From contig WHUX01000018.1 in the NCBI GenBank assembly GCA_015179025.1, forward strand, positions 1 through 64,000: a stretch of DNA of 64,000 nucleotides, in the 5' to 3' direction. The translations under genes and the position numbers were made by a program. Below the pieces are notes generated by a model. That model was not told the DNA's origin, did not search any database, and was given only the letters and a program-made list of their open reading frames with translations. Below are positions 32,952 through 44,814 of the stretch, piece after piece; position 1 is the first letter of the stretch; each line of letters opens with the position of its first letter. The DNA is from Terfezia claveryi. Its lineage: Eukaryota; Ascomycota; Pezizomycetes; Pezizales; Pezizaceae.

Positions 32952-33236
32952 TGTAAGATTATGAGGTTATGCAGCGAAGGAATCGTGAAGAGAATTGTGT
33001 CTATATTCAAAGAAGAGAGTTATCTGGATATCGCTATAGGCTTATTGCTATGGTTCGAGTGCTCTACTTCCAATGAGATGTTTCCTGCGTATTTTCCGGC
33101 TCTTTTATCCTTCGCAGTCTTTTCCCAATTGCCCTGATGTGGAATCCCGGTATTCTCCTCGCATTCCCAATTGCCTTCTTTTGGTTGCTTACTCCCCGTG
33201 ACCCTTCATGGGTACTAGCGAGAGTTATTCACAACA
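32952..33236 (-). repeat. Copia-A 5' LTR
   Basis: 285 bp, TGTTGTGAATAACTC to CTTACA on the minus strand, with normal composition, partner of the mutated 3' LTR at 20262-20546. Confidence 0.88.
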
Positions 33237-33440
33237 AGGGGGTGACCAGCTTCGCAGCTGTCACCCTTTCCTACGTTTTATTAATTTATATATATAAAAA
33301 TTAATAAAACTCTTTCAGCTCTACCTCCCTCCCCACCCCCAATATTCGGATATTGGGTAGGGCTGCTAATATTTTTCTTCTGCCCTGCTTCGCTGGGGAG
33401 TATTTGTCCTAGGTTTTAAGGTTGGGTAGGACAAATCTGC
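33237..33440. other. GC-hairpin sequence, mitochondrial-DNA-like
   Basis: GGGTGACCAGCT/AGCTGTCACCC around TCGC (33241-33268) forms a strong hairpin, followed by an AT palindrome and a CTGCCCTGCTTCGCTGGGG block. Both modules recur in inverted orientation at 34695-34775. Such GC clusters in AT-rich DNA are typical of fungal mitochondrial genomes. Confidence 0.4.
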
Positions 33441-33578
33441 CTTTAGTACTGACGCGCCTTAAAAGTAGAGTTACTTGAAAAGCGTATGTCAGGCTTGGCA
33501 CCCAGTCGTGTTAGTTCTATATCATGGTCTCTTCTCGTCTTGTCACAATCATCGAGCTTTGTTTCATAGAATACATTC

Positions 33579-33649
33579 TGCAGATTCCTCACCAAGGGTA
33601 GTGAGTTGAGCTTTATTCTGCGTGTGATTCTTTTCCTTGGAGTATCAGT
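33579..33649 (+). repeat. Direct repeat, left copy (about 72 bp)
   Basis: GCAGATT, CCTCACCA, GTAGTGAGTTGAGC and on to GGAGTATCAGT. Its last 52 bases are identical to the copy at 34490-34562. The two copies bracket a gag-like ORF. Confidence 0.85.
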
Positions 33650-33884
33650 GGCGGTACTGGAAAGACTCTTATTCTATCCCTCTGGTTAACAGAAGATCGC
33701 TGCGTTGATTTCCAGGAGTGGCTGCTGCGGTAGCACTCTCTTTCTTCAGAGTCGGTAGAAACCTTTCTGTTCTTTTTCTTTGGTTCACTGTGGGAGCTTT
33801 ATTATTTTCAGTCCTACGATCCTAAGTCCTTATATCTCTGTTTTTCTTCTCTCTTTCTTCAGATCTTTCTCTTAGCATATTCCT

Positions 33885-34514
33885 ATGTTTTCGTCTTTTC
33901 CTATAATGTCGTTCAGTGGGGAGGAGAACACAGTCAGTGTGGAGGATTTTCTAGAGCTTCTAGAGATTTTACTTGAAGGCCTTGATACTCAGATCAGTGA
34001 TGCAGCCCGGCGTGAACGGTTCAAAGTGCTGGCATTGCAGAGCAATTTGGAAGGCAAAGCAAAACAATTCATAGTTAACTTGAGGCCGGATAAAAAGACC
34101 ACCTACGATGCTGCAGCCAGAGCTTTATGGCAACGATTTTCTACACAATTCAACAAGGTCTATTGGTTTCCGGAGGTTGTTGATGCCTATGAGAGGCCTA
34201 GGAACCAGGTACTACAAACTCAACTACCAAACCAAAACAAATCCCGATTCGGGGGCAGCTATCTCCAGCGAGCTCAGACTCAAAGTGCTAGGGATCAGAC
34301 TCCTTGCACCCAAAACTCGGTCACCTATATTGAACTGTCCGATGAAGACTTGGGATTAGTTCCAGAAGCTAATCCAGTAGGATTGATCACTACCACAGTC
34401 TCAGAAACCCCTCCGGCGGGAATGGTCAATATTGCAGATGAGTTGGTGGATCCAATGGAGATAGACGACATAGTTCGTATTACACACTGTGCAGATTGTC
34501 CTCACCAGGAGTAG
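33885..34514 (+). CDS. Gag-like hypothetical protein, 209 aa
   Basis: The frame opens MFSSFPIMSFSGEENTVSVE; a second Met at 33909 is also possible. The first 100 residues resemble the start of an LTR-element gag or Ty3-type capsid (FSGEENTVSVEDFLELLEIL, NLEGKAKQFIVNLRP, ALWQRFSTQFN). After this come Gln/Asn-rich sequence and a novel acidic end with SDEDLGLVPEANPVGL. No zinc knuckle. The stop lies at the start of the right direct repeat, so the C-terminus may be set by that repeat rather than by evolution of a gag. There is no pol nearby. It may be a captured gag fragment in a mini-element. Confidence 0.5.
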   Translation: MFSSFPIMSFSGEENTVSVEDFLELLEILLEGLDTQISDAARRERFKVLALQSNLEGKAKQFIVNLRPDKKTTYDAAARALWQRFSTQFNKVYWFPEVVDAYERPRNQVLQTQLPNQNKSRFGGSYLQRAQTQSARDQTPCTQNSVTYIELSDEDLGLVPEANPVGLITTTVSETPPAGMVNIADELVDPMEIDDIVRITHCADCPHQE

Positions 34515-34562
34515 TGAGTTGAGCTTTATTCTGCGTGTGATTCTTTTCCTTGGAGTATCAGT
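34490..34562 (+). repeat. Direct repeat, right copy (about 72 bp)
   Basis: Same as 33579-33649 with a 2-base insertion near its start; its beginning overlaps the end of the gag-like ORF. Confidence 0.85.
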
Positions 34563-35000
34563 ACCCAAGGACCCAATTTTTTAATATTAGGTACGCTTTC
34601 TCACATCCTTCTTCAGCCATAGGCAGAGGATAGATAAAAGTGGGAAGGAAGATACTAAGAGAGAGAGTTTGATCATTTATAATGATTAACGAAGGAAAGG
34701 GTGAGCTGCGAAGCTGGTTACCCCTTTCCACCCCCTTTCATTTTACTTCTGCCCCAGCGTAGCAGGGCAGAAGTAAAATATAAGCACCCCAATCTTTCGT
34801 AGGCGTTTCCCTTCCCTCTCACATATTTACATATGGAGCTCATCTTCATCAACTATATAGCCAATGACTATATAGTTAATGAGGGGGGGAGTCACATATT
34901 GTGTGAACTCTCTAAAGGGGATAGAATTTTCAACTAGTTTAAAAGCTAGGAAAGTGAGAGGAAGTCACTTTCTCAAGAGATTCAAATTAGTGAGATAGAT
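34563..35000. other. Hairpin-rich, mitochondrial-DNA-like sequence
   Basis: Contains the inverse of the 33.24 kb GC hairpin (34697-34722), a 14-bp stem TTTTACTTCTGCCC/GGGCAGAAGTAAAA around CAGCGTAGCA (34740-34777), and AACTATATAG/CTATATAGTT (about 34853-34882). No gene seen. Confidence 0.4.
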
Positions 35001-36940
35001 CCCCGCTCCACTGATGTACTTCCGCTAATTCCAACGACAATTGAATAGGGCATGATGTATTATCATGGGGAAAGCAGGCATTAATTGCAATATTGCGTCC
35101 ATTATTAAACGGGGCAGTTCTGAATGTCCATGGCTTCTGTGTTGGAGAGTGTAACCGCTAGGACAAAACGTGATCACTGGGTGCTAGGTTTGCCCAAACA
35201 CCGATAGTATATTGTACGCTCACATTCTGGGCCACTGTTGCCATTGCGGGGAGATTCTTCAGGTTTCTGGGTTCCTTGATATTTAGAGTTTTTGTCCTGA
35301 GCTCTGAATCTGCATTTTACAGAATATCCTGAAATCGAAAACGTGTATCTGACTTGCATAGCTTGCTTCTGGATCTATGTTAGCGGCTCAGGAAAAAAGC
35401 CTTCCACTAACCTTTTCACCCGTTGGCCCAAGGAACAGGACTCACGGTGGGGGAGAAGATATACTTTTACGAATCCCCTTCTATTTTCTACTCAGCTATT
35501 TTGTATCATGATGTAAGTCAGTAGGAGGGTGAATCCAGTTGGGTTTCGGGGTGGCTCGTACATGGGCTGCATACAAGTAATTCTCTCATTATTAGCACAA
35601 ATTCCTTACACAGGCAAACCTCTATATTAGCATAACTTCGGGACCGGAGATTAGAGGAGTTATGCATTTAAAGAGGTATTCACGTGAACAAGGGTAATAT
35701 GACGTCGAATTTATATAGTGGAGAGGTGATTTTAAATAAGCTAGCTGCACATTGTTCCTCCCCACTATGCCGCTGCCACCAGCTTGCTGAATAAGGGTAA
35801 TCCTCGCCGGCGAAGCAAGGCATTGAAAGGTCTAGTGATAGTCGAGGTTTTTGCTGTATTTGATAGACGGCTACTTTCCTAACCATATGAACTATTATCA
35901 TTACGAGAGGCGGTATCGTTAAGTACACAACACATCTGGGAACCCGGGGATGCATAGCATCGTCAACTGTAATTAGCATCAATACAAGTACTCAGTTGCT
36001 CAAAAAAAAAAAAAAAGATATCCCAGAACAAGTTGCAAGTGTAAAGGAAAATGTCAACCCAGCATGTTCCTATACAAACAGATGTTCATCTAGCCCCGAG
36101 CACTACGACCTAACTATTGCAATGGTATTGCCTCTAATGGTGGGTCCCTAGTTTCTTACTTTTTAGTCATTGAGTAATTGACCTGCGTTTTAGGCCCGCC
36201 GTGTCCCCGAAGGGCCGGGGGTATCGACGCGAATGCAAAGCTGCTACGTCAATGTGGTATAAGGCACCTTTATCTTGCCACACAATGGGTTACATCATGA
36301 AACCTCCTAGCTTGGAATCCTGTCTGAAAGAATAAACACATAATGTTCGGATTGTGGTAGAGGATTGCTTGTATTGATCCTAATACTCATCTATGTGACG
36401 CACACAAAAAGGAGAAAAGAAAAGTACAAAAGAGCAGGCCTTATATGCCCATAGACTGTCCAAACGCTTATGCTCGCATCCCCATAACCGTTTGCCCACA
36501 CTTCGATCGTTTGCGACATTTTATGCCTTTCTCCCCTGATGTCAGCTGGCACGGATTACTACATTCAACACGGTCATGTAAACGTCACAACTCAACAAGC
36601 AAAGCCACGTGAGCTCCGTCTCATGGCCTAAGGCTCCATAGACGTACCGTATAGACTTTAAAAAAGAGAGAAAAAAGCTGCGTGAGCTTCGACTGAAGGG
36701 TCTGACATTCACAAATATATACCTAGTGATAGACGAGGGCCCCCAAAAATGGTGGAGACACAAGATTGTAAACTGCACCTACGGATAGCTAAAATCGCTG
36801 CATTACATCATATCATTTCAGTCCTCGGTTAATTGCAAAATCAACCCACTGACCAAAATACGTCACTAAAACAGTTTATATTATATCTTAACGATAGTAA
36901 ATTGTGCGTTTATCCCCAGACTAGTTTTCCCCTAACGTTA
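35001..36940. other. No gene recognised
   Basis: Short frames only. The stretch about 35615-35685 (CCTCTATATTAGCATAACTT, CGGGACCGGAG, GAGTTATGCATTTAAAGAGG) resembles the ends of pogo/Tigger-type elements. An A15 run at 36002 is not attached to a known tail. Confidence 0.4.
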
Positions 36941-36952
36941 GCGCAATGCGAA

Positions 36953-36973
36953 GGGCTAGTGCAAGCCAGACTA
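36953..36973 (-). repeat. TAGTCTGG-family terminus
   Basis: GGGCTAGTGCAAGCCAGACT plus A, identical to the terminus of the 7437-7508 micro-element. Only one end is visible. Confidence 0.55.
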
Positions 36974-38001
36974 TGCCCCAAGGCGTGACAAACATTCTAG
37001 AGGGTGGATTATGCCGGGCTTTTTCAGGGCGGACGAATTCATACACCATTCTGTTTGTAGGGACGACGGATACTTCAAGGCCACTCACGTCCGAGCGGGA
37101 GACCGCCTCGGATACATGGATGTGTGGAATGGAGTGATTATAGGATAAACCTGTTTTCATCTAATACTGGATCACTGACTTTTTTATTGACGATTTAATT
37201 TTTGAATTTATACTGTACCACACCAAATTGCATGATCACCACTGCAATACCTTAAAGCCGTACATTCCAATACTCCAACCCAATCCATTCATTGGCAGTT
37301 GTAGCACCTAGTCGGATTCAAGACGCCTTATTCATACAAGAGAGTTCATCTTGCAGTGGGAGCTTACCATGATACCTACGCAGCCAATATTCCGCACTCT
37401 ATTGGGGCAGAGTAGACCTCTTAGAAAGTCTTCCGTCGTAATAATCCCCCTCGACACTTGAACAACGAGATAAGGCCACAGAGATTTCCTAAGACAGTCT
37501 ATTGCAGTTTATTACCAGGGTCGAAAGACTGAGACTCCAACATTGCTGCACTTGATGGAAGCGGAGGGAGAACAATACTTTTATATTTACAGCCTGTCAA
37601 ATGTACGGGATGCCATTATTTTTTCTAGAGACTAGAGCCAAATATGGTGAGTCAAAGTTATGTTAAGTGAAAGTCTTTGATTTTGCCAGTCGGGTGTTTG
37701 CTGTGGATTGAGAGGTTAAAGTTGATGTTTTATTTACTTGTATGTTGAAAGAGAAATGTAGAGAGAAGGCGGCCAATGCCTACCCATACTACTCCTGGCC
37801 AAATTATATTCTGATACTATTCCATTACGATTGTTCTGTAACCCGTGATCTAAACACGTACCTCTGTTCGGTCCTTGCTTGACTTTGAATTTTGCTCTGA
37901 CGCTCTGAACCACAAACCCGCATGTCCAGGTCGATATTTTTCTGGATTCGAAGCGTGTTGCAATAACCGGACATGTACAACCCAAGATCAACCCACTCAA
38001 C

Positions 38002-38019
38002 TAGTCTGGTTGGCTCAAC
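38002..38019 (+). repeat. TAGTCTGG-family terminus, variant
   Basis: TAGTCTGGTTGGCTCAAC; one end only, about 40 bases from a LINE tail. Confidence 0.4.
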
Positions 38020-38060
38020 AGGAGGCTCCCTCCACTCGCTCCATGTCATTTGAGAATCCA

Positions 38061-38133
38061 TTTCTTTTTTTAATTTTTTTTTTAATACTCATTTCTCCTA
38101 TTCGGTCCCAGCAATGGGACCATGAGGAGATTA
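38061..38133 (-). mobile_element. Truncated LINE 3' tail
   Basis: Poly(T)-rich start, then the LINE tail in reverse with hairpin GGTCCC/GGGACC. Flanks GAGAATCCA (38052-38060) and GAGAAACCA (38134-38142) look like the target duplication. Confidence 0.7.
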
Positions 38134-38142
38134 GAGAAACCA

Positions 38143-39759
38143 GCAAAAGCCTGTTCCAAAGGTCTATGCTATGGTATGGACTCTGCACTCTGGTGGCCTA
38201 AGAATCTCAGGCTGATAATCCTGGGAAAAGTACATTTTGGATAACTATGCGAAGATGTAGATTGGTTCTCTCTCTCCATAAGCAGAGATCGTATGAATCA
38301 TGTTTCGCCCTAATTGTGCACAATTTAGCATAACAATTTAAAGTACTTTCCTCTGGCTAGCCAATAACAAACAACCCCCAAATGCGTATACATTCAATCA
38401 TACCGACAAGGAGATTGCCGGTTTACGATATACAACTACCTTCGCTTTGATTCTCTTGCATGCCGCTTATCACGCAGCTTAGATCAAGATCCCGAGGAAA
38501 CCCTTGATCAAATCATATACCTTCATCGGGGAATTTCTTATGAATTTCATGTGGTCTCTCAGCATCAACAACCACTTGCCTTGCTTTCAATTACCCCTCG
38601 GGAGCCAGCATGCTCCCAACACCTCCTTTGACCCTGTATGCTTTGCATTCTATATTATGTCTACCATGGGTCCCACCATGTGCGCCAGAACGGCCGTTGG
38701 TCCAGCCTTCGTTATGCTGTTGGCATCCGAGGGAGATCGAGCTACCCGTTTTCTTGCCTGACGTTTAGCAACCTGTTTTTGGCGATGGCAGTGTTGCCGG
38801 TCCCACGTTCACCGCCTCATTCTCATAGTTAGATAGGTCTTCAAAGGGTGAGTACGGCTCTGATCCACCCTCTGTCACAATTCCGTCCTCTGGTCGGTTA
38901 TTTTGCCGATTTTGCGGTCTTTCTGTCCTTCCCCCTCAATTCCACCTTACTCTTTCCCTTCTCCTACTTCCTTTGCTTTTGCTGTTTCCTCCCTCCCCAT
39001 TGCCTTCATTCTTAACTTCTCTTTTCTCCGCATCAGTGTGCATAGTGGGGTGCCGCTGGTGAGGAGTCCAACTGCACCGCCCGGCAATAAGCATCTCATA
39101 AATGTTTTCGCAACTGTTACCTCTGATACCAGCACGTTGCCGTGAATCCTCCGCTCCCCATTCCCCCGTGCCTCCTCCACTTCACTTTTATACCAGGCTA
39201 GCTTCTTCAACCTCCGCATCCTTTCCCACAACTTTTTACCTTCCACCAAATTTGTTGGTCCACCTGACTTCCTTTAAAGGCATGAACACTTCCACCGGTT
39301 ACCCATTTAAACATTTCTTATGCGCTGCTATTGGGTTACAATACTGTCCTAGTTACAAAACATCCAAATAATTACAGTAATCCGTAGAAATTCGATGACA
39401 GTTCGAACCATGACAGCACACTTGAAACATGGTCACGTGTCAGACTATGGGAAGTGCCGCTCCGCACGGGAAAGTAATCTCTTTTTCTTGGCATTCACGT
39501 ACGATCGTTATCATCTCGCGTATAAGCAATTACGACATGGGTAAGAAAGCGGGAAAGATGAGCTCCTGTATGTAAGAAACAGGGAAGAGTAAAGGAGAAA
39601 CTATATTTGGACGAGATTGAAGGTATGTATCTATAGGCTGTTCCTGTCTGCATCAAGCCTAGTGACAATTTCAGTTTCACTACCATATTTTCGACGGTAA
39701 TAATTCTAGATCGAGACTATAATTCTATTATCTCCACAAAATCGAGAATACTTCTATCG
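38143..39759. other. No gene recognised
   Basis: Short frames only. The CT-rich stretch 38900-39250 gives a Lys/Glu-rich frame on the minus strand, which I treat as a composition effect. Confidence 0.4.
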
Positions 39760-40131
39760 ATGGGTCTAGCTACAAATTTGAAAGAGCTCTGTAACGGAGC
39801 GAAGCCCCAACCGAATGAGCCTCCCGCATCGAACTTTCACACCAAGGAATATGCCATCGAACAAGCCTGGGAGAACTATCGCCAACATCGCCTACTCCAC
39901 TGGACGGGATGTAATGACTACTACTGCCGGACACATGGTAGTGACCTCGAGATGAAGAACCGATACCCCTCATACAGCATTTGTTCAATCTGCGGAGAAG
40001 AAGATCATGGTGTGATAGACTGCAAACTTACAGAAGGTGTATTGGCTAAAGAGAAGGAGTACCGGAGGGAACAAAGAGCCAAATGGATGCGGAGTGCAGA
40101 GACCACCAGCTCCGAGAAAAGACACCCTTAA
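39760..40131 (+). CDS. Small CCHC zinc-knuckle protein, 123 aa
   Basis: Complete frame from ATG 39760 to TAA 40131. It holds a WTGCNDYYCRTH segment (residues about 48-59) and a CX2CX4HX4C knuckle, CSICGEEDHGVIDC (about 75-88), then a charged Lys/Arg/Glu tail. CCHC knuckles bind single-stranded nucleic acid and are common in gag proteins. The WxxCxxxxCxxH pattern reminds me of short gag-associated proteins in fungal retroelements, but this is from memory. No retroelement partner or LTR is seen nearby, so it could be a domesticated gene or a fragment. Coding status likely, function unknown. Confidence 0.5.
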   Translation: MGLATNLKELCNGAKPQPNEPPASNFHTKEYAIEQAWENYRQHRLLHWTGCNDYYCRTHGSDLEMKNRYPSYSICSICGEEDHGVIDCKLTEGVLAKEKEYRREQRAKWMRSAETTSSEKRHP

Positions 40132-40905
40132 GAATATAGGATAGTCGGAATCTGGAGGAAGAAATCCCTCGTAAGTTGTTCATCTATCATTGGACTCTGG
40201 AAGCACAAACTGAACTTATTACACTCGCAGTCGATAGGTTGAAAATTCCCGAGCATCCTTTCACTTTCATCGTGCACCTATTATTTCCACCATACCCAGG
40301 GTGCTCCACCTATTTACAGATATAGTCTAGCCCAATCCCTAGCCCCCTGGGTACTGCCAGCTTTTCAGTTATCTGATGTGCACCCAAGGCAAAATGTAAC
40401 GCTGTTACTGGACACAGAGTTCAAGAGCGATACCAGTTATGCTATAGTTCACTTTCACTGTTGCAGTATTGTGGAGCAAGAATCCTATTGAAAAGTGAGT
40501 GGGGTTGAAGTATGACTGTGTTTTCAGCTGTGGAGAAGTTTAGAAAGTGACAAAATTTGATGAGGTCAATATGTTCCTTGAAATCAAAGACCTATCGTAT
40601 CCCGGATAGGTATCCACTAGTGCAAACTAACTGTCCGTCGTACCTGCACTCCGCCGCGGGTGCATACATGACTAGGTAGTTCTGATTATTGTATGGGTAT
40701 TATCATTTAAGCAGGGGTCCCTTGCTCGGCTTGACAACGCCACTCATCCTCATATATACTAGTATAATCACTACTTGTAGTGTACCATAACACTCAAAGC
40801 TTGCTACTGTATAAATCTGCTGCAATCTGTCTATAGCAAAGAGCGTGGGGTAAAAGGATAGAACTTGAGTGCTTCCAGAGATGTTTACTTCTACCTACTC
40901 AACCG

Positions 40906-41202
40906 TTGACTGCTTATACCGAATTCTATCAATATATATCAGATTTCTCAATGTTACCAAACAACAGGAAAGGGTTGAGTGATCTAGAGCGGCATAAATT
41001 TGAAGATCCACGGTATGCAGACATGACGTATGCAGAGTTTGGCACTCTATTTCCGCGACCAGATAGTAGTAGGCCTATGGCACAGTCTACTATAAGCGAG
41101 ATATTGAAGGATAAGGACCAATGGCTAGCTATAAATACTAGTAGTAGGACGGTTTGGAGACGTTTTTGTACCCTTTTCTATTACTCTTACGCTATTTTAT
41201 AG
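40906..41202 (+). pseudogene. CENP-B/pogo-type HTH fragment
   Basis: A 98-residue frame with GLSDLERHKFEDPRYADMT and AQSTISEILKDKDQWLA, the pattern of the N-terminal helix-turn-helix of pogo and CENP-B proteins (L-x-x-E-R, a middle helix, then S-T-[IV]-S-x-[IL]-L-K-x-K). No second HTH or DDE domain follows; sequence downstream is noncoding. Start uncertain. Probably the N-terminal remnant of a pogo transposase, unrelated in sequence to the copy at 1.3-3.0 kb. Confidence 0.55.
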
Positions 41203-44200
41203 CCTTACTACTGTTACATTTACCTATGATAATCCCTGTAACAATCCCTGTAACCTTCCCAGCCCATTATCCAGATAGCAAGGTTTGAGTGTAGTCAATT
41301 CCAGAGTCTACAATGGCATGTGGTGATTATGATGCACTCCTGCCAAGCCCCATATTAAGGTAGATCTATATTACAGCACTGCAGAACATAGACGTATATT
41401 CATATGTACAGTACGTATGTACCTAACTGAGAACAGGGAATGCTGCTTAGTCTACCCCACCATGCAAACAGAGTCAATCCCAGTAATAATCATGTAGGTA
41501 TGTATCCTTTGCAGAATCATTCAAGCACGAACATTTCACAAAGAACATTCCCTGAACTGAGTGTAACCAGCCAAGTTTCACAATTCGACGTTGTTAGAAG
41601 GAGGGTTTGCTAGATACACCCAATCCTATTTAAGGAATCTGATACTGTTACAGTACAATTACATCAGCATCAGCGCTATATTTCCTTTCCTTTCGTCATT
41701 CCACAGGTTGGACGCCTCCAAATAATATCTCCAAGCAAGACACCAGGATAGGGGAATGTATTTTTGGGGCTACGAGCACATAACTACACCAGATAACTTG
41801 AAAAGACTATATACTACAGTATATCTAGATATATTACAAATATGCATTCTGGTTATTAACTCCAGATCAGTGCATGAATACGAAAAAGTCTGTCAACTGT
41901 GAATTTTCGAAGTACTATGTAGGGTGTTGTGCCAACCAGACTAGCTTAAGACATGCTAGGAACTAAGTCACCAGCTATCTATCAAGAATTGATCAATCCT
42001 CCCCTGATACCATCGATAATCATAAAGTACAGTGTCTTTCCAGCTACCATGGCCATCTACATATTCTTTACCGTATTTGGCATGTCAATGTAAATTCTTA
42101 GCCCGCCCCTACCTAGGGCTATTGATATAACTCTAGTTGCGTGACTAGGTATGTAAAGTGGATATCAAATAAACACTTTGCAGCCCATAAGTTGTGGCTA
42201 ATGCTCATCGCTATTCAAATTCACGGAAGGCGTCGTATTTTGGCCCGACAACAGGTTATGTGAATTGACTCGAAGGCGTATATTTGCGAGGACTGAGAAC
42301 TCCGCTGGCTTTCTATTCCAAATCCTAGAAGTCAAACTTCCATAGTTAAAACGCACTGGGAAGAGGAGCCTCTGAGAAGGCATATGTGCTCGGAGTTTTA
42401 TAGATATATAGCAAGACTTTTCTCGGAACTATGGTTTTTGTCAGCAGCCTGTTGGCAGTATCAGTCTCAGCTTCAGTTATTATCAAAAATTAGCTCCAAA
42501 CGCTTAAGCTATGGTTTGTTTGGGAATCCGATAAGAAAATATGACTGTACCGCTCCAGCTATCCATCGCGAGCCATGGGTGGACTCGAGGCAGCCACCAC
42601 TATCTTATTGGGGGTGACTGTCATTTCAATAAGTGTATTGTCCCAATGCAGAATTGAACAGGCATCCGTTGATCGTAGATGGCATATAATTAGGAGTAAA
42701 CGGGAATTGGGATATCTGACGGAAAATTATAAACTCCTCCGCGCCCCAATACTCAAACGTTTTCAGTCAGAATCGAGTATCCTAACTGGGTTCACATCTC
42801 CACACATTAGCATACATAACTATGTATAAGAAAAGCTAAATGAGAGATATGGTTGTGTACCTGTCAGTGAATGAATGATGCCCAGTACAATGGTCGCAAA
42901 AACTTTTGTTTTATCAATTTCGGAACTGTAGTATGGTAAGATATTGCCACATCATCCGTTTTACAGAGTCCGGGGAACAAAAGAAGGCAGATAAGGGCCA
43001 GAGCCGAAGTAGGATATTTGGAATAAGGTCCACATATGGCGACCTTCCTGATTCTGAAACATCTGATGCTATTGCCTGTAGACTGTCATTGACTATATTG
43101 TGGATGAAAGGGGGGCTGTATAACTAAAGAGGCGGATGAAATCAAGCACTGTGTTGGGGATTCAGTACCATTGACACATTAGAAAAGGCCAAATGCCCCG
43201 TCAATGATCTTAGGTCGATTGCGGGTATAGACTTTTAAAAAAAAAAAGAAAAATAAAAAAGGAAGGCCAAATGTACTTCAGGCACTTCCCGCGTATAGTG
43301 TTGCTCCCTTTGCTTGTCACAGTGTTTCTTTGATTAATCCCACAAACACTGACAATTTGCTTCTTAAGGAATCCTTCTCGCATCATGATCTCTGCAAGAC
43401 AGAGGTTTATCAGCTCTGTGTCTAAACATTGTCTTGCTGAAGTTACCGAGAGTTGAGGCGAGCCCTAGCCAGCAGCATGCAGCATCGCTAATAGTACCTA
43501 ATCAGAACTAGATCATATTGTGAGCTCCTTTTATACCGGGGGATTTCCGCATATCATTAGAGCATATGAAACGATGACATCGGATTCTCGGAAGCAGCCC
43601 GTTGAGATTTTGGCATACTCCCTATTCCTGTTCGTCTCAGCTGAGCCTTCTCATTCCGCCTTCTCACTTCCTCACTCATTCGCTTCCGATCCAGAAACTT
43701 ACTTCTCCATATCTGACGTCAGGGATTCACTTGTTCTCATAATTTGCTCCTATCCGCCGCCCCGAGTGGCTTTTAACCATCCTGATTCAACCTTCTCTTC
43801 CCAATACAATTGGGGAATCGATTTCACCAATCATAATAGAAACTACTTCTTACCTCTTTACGGAGGAAAGGCTCAACAAAAATATCATCTCCCCCTCTAC
43901 TTCCACATGGCCCCAACCAAAACCAGGCCACATATATGCAGGCGCCACGGGTTCTTGATATGCCGTTTCTACAGTACAGCTCAGGTGGATTAGAGTGACA
44001 TCATAAAAATGACTCCAATTCACAAACAGCCGCCTTAGCATTATATAATGACTGTCTAGACAGCTGAAATCGAGCTATATTTGTTCCACCACAATCCAGG
44101 TCCTAGGACCCCACCCTGTTTTTGGAATCATGGATCGGCTGCTTACTATTACTAATATCCCGAAGCATTGAGAATTATGGTTAATTAATTATATGATGTC

Positions 44201-44432
44201 AGGGAGCTTTCCAGTATGGGGTTGAATAATTGGCATGGTCCTTGACCACCAAGTTGATAGTACTAGTACGACAGTTAAGACCATATCCCAAAAGCCTCCA
44301 AACCACTCAAGATATTAAACTGTGGCAGAACTGTAATACCAGATGACTGGGAAACATAGATCACCGACCATGCACACTCGCCAACAACTAGATCATCAGC
44401 ACTCGTAAGTAGTTGTGGCTGATGGTTCTATC
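41203..44432. other. No convincing gene
   Basis: AT-moderate sequence with small frames at 42384, 42575, 42906 and a 157-codon frame at 43520-43993 (MSSFYTGGFPHIIRAYETMT). None has recognisable motifs. A TAGTCTGG-family terminus lies at 41924-41943. Confidence 0.4.
41924..41943 (-). repeat. TAGTCTGG-family terminus
   Basis: GTGTTGTGCCAACCAGACTA; one end only. Confidence 0.5.
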
Positions 44433-44497
44433 TTTTTTTTTTTAAATTTTTTTTTAAATACTCATTACTCCTATTCCGTCCCAGTGAGCGGACCATG
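44433..44497 (-). mobile_element. Truncated LINE 3' tail
   Basis: Poly(T) with AAATT interruption, then AAATACTCATTACTCCTATT and a GTCC/GGAC hairpin, as in the other minus-strand LINE tails. Confidence 0.65.
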
Positions 44498-44784
44498 AAA
44501 CCGTGTAACAAGCCAACTCGCTGGGATGGAGTTGAGATCCCTTTGTACTCCATATGCGATAGATAGATATATACGGATACATAGAGCCTTACGCAGGTAC
44601 GTAATACGTTTTTTTCCTTTTTTTTTTTTTTTGTGGGAAGTACCACCCATTCTCTTTGAGACAAGCACTTCGTGTGCGTCTACTGCGCCGATCTATCGCC
44701 AACTGCTCCCAACACCCATCTTTGTGGAGTCCTTCCATCACAGCACAATTTGGAGGGAACGGGAATCGAATCCACTACGAGATG

Positions 44785-44814
44785 TAGTCTGGGGGGCTTG
44801 TGCCAACCAGACTA
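44785..44814. mobile_element. 30-bp TAGTCTGG micro-element with 9-bp duplication
   Basis: Begins TAGTCTGG, ends CCAGACTA, and is flanked on both sides by exact TACGAGATG (44776-44784 and 44815-44823). The cleanest case of the family in the window. Confidence 0.75.

Larger units (their letters stand above)
20262..33236 (-). mobile_element. Copia-A retrotransposon with two nested insertions
   Basis: LTRs of 285 bp lie at 20262-20546 and 32952-33236. Flanking bases are AGAGG at left and AGGGG at right, a 5-bp duplication with one G-to-A change. A Met-initiator-type primer-binding site follows the 5' LTR at 32933-32951. Gag lies at 24.5-23.85 kb and pol at 23.85-20.55 kb, in Copia order. Subtracting P2 and Gypsy-2 leaves about 5.1 kb, a normal Copia length. 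The left part, including the 3' LTR, is heavily G:C to A:T mutated; the right part is not. Confidence 0.85.

Noticed and set aside
38947..39249. 100-codon minus-strand frame rich in Lys/Glu
   Set aside because: Opposite a CT-rich tract; no motif, no continuation, and the plus strand is also open.
43520..43993. 157-codon plus-strand frame
   Set aside because: No motif, no intron signals, no similarity I can name; length alone is not enough.
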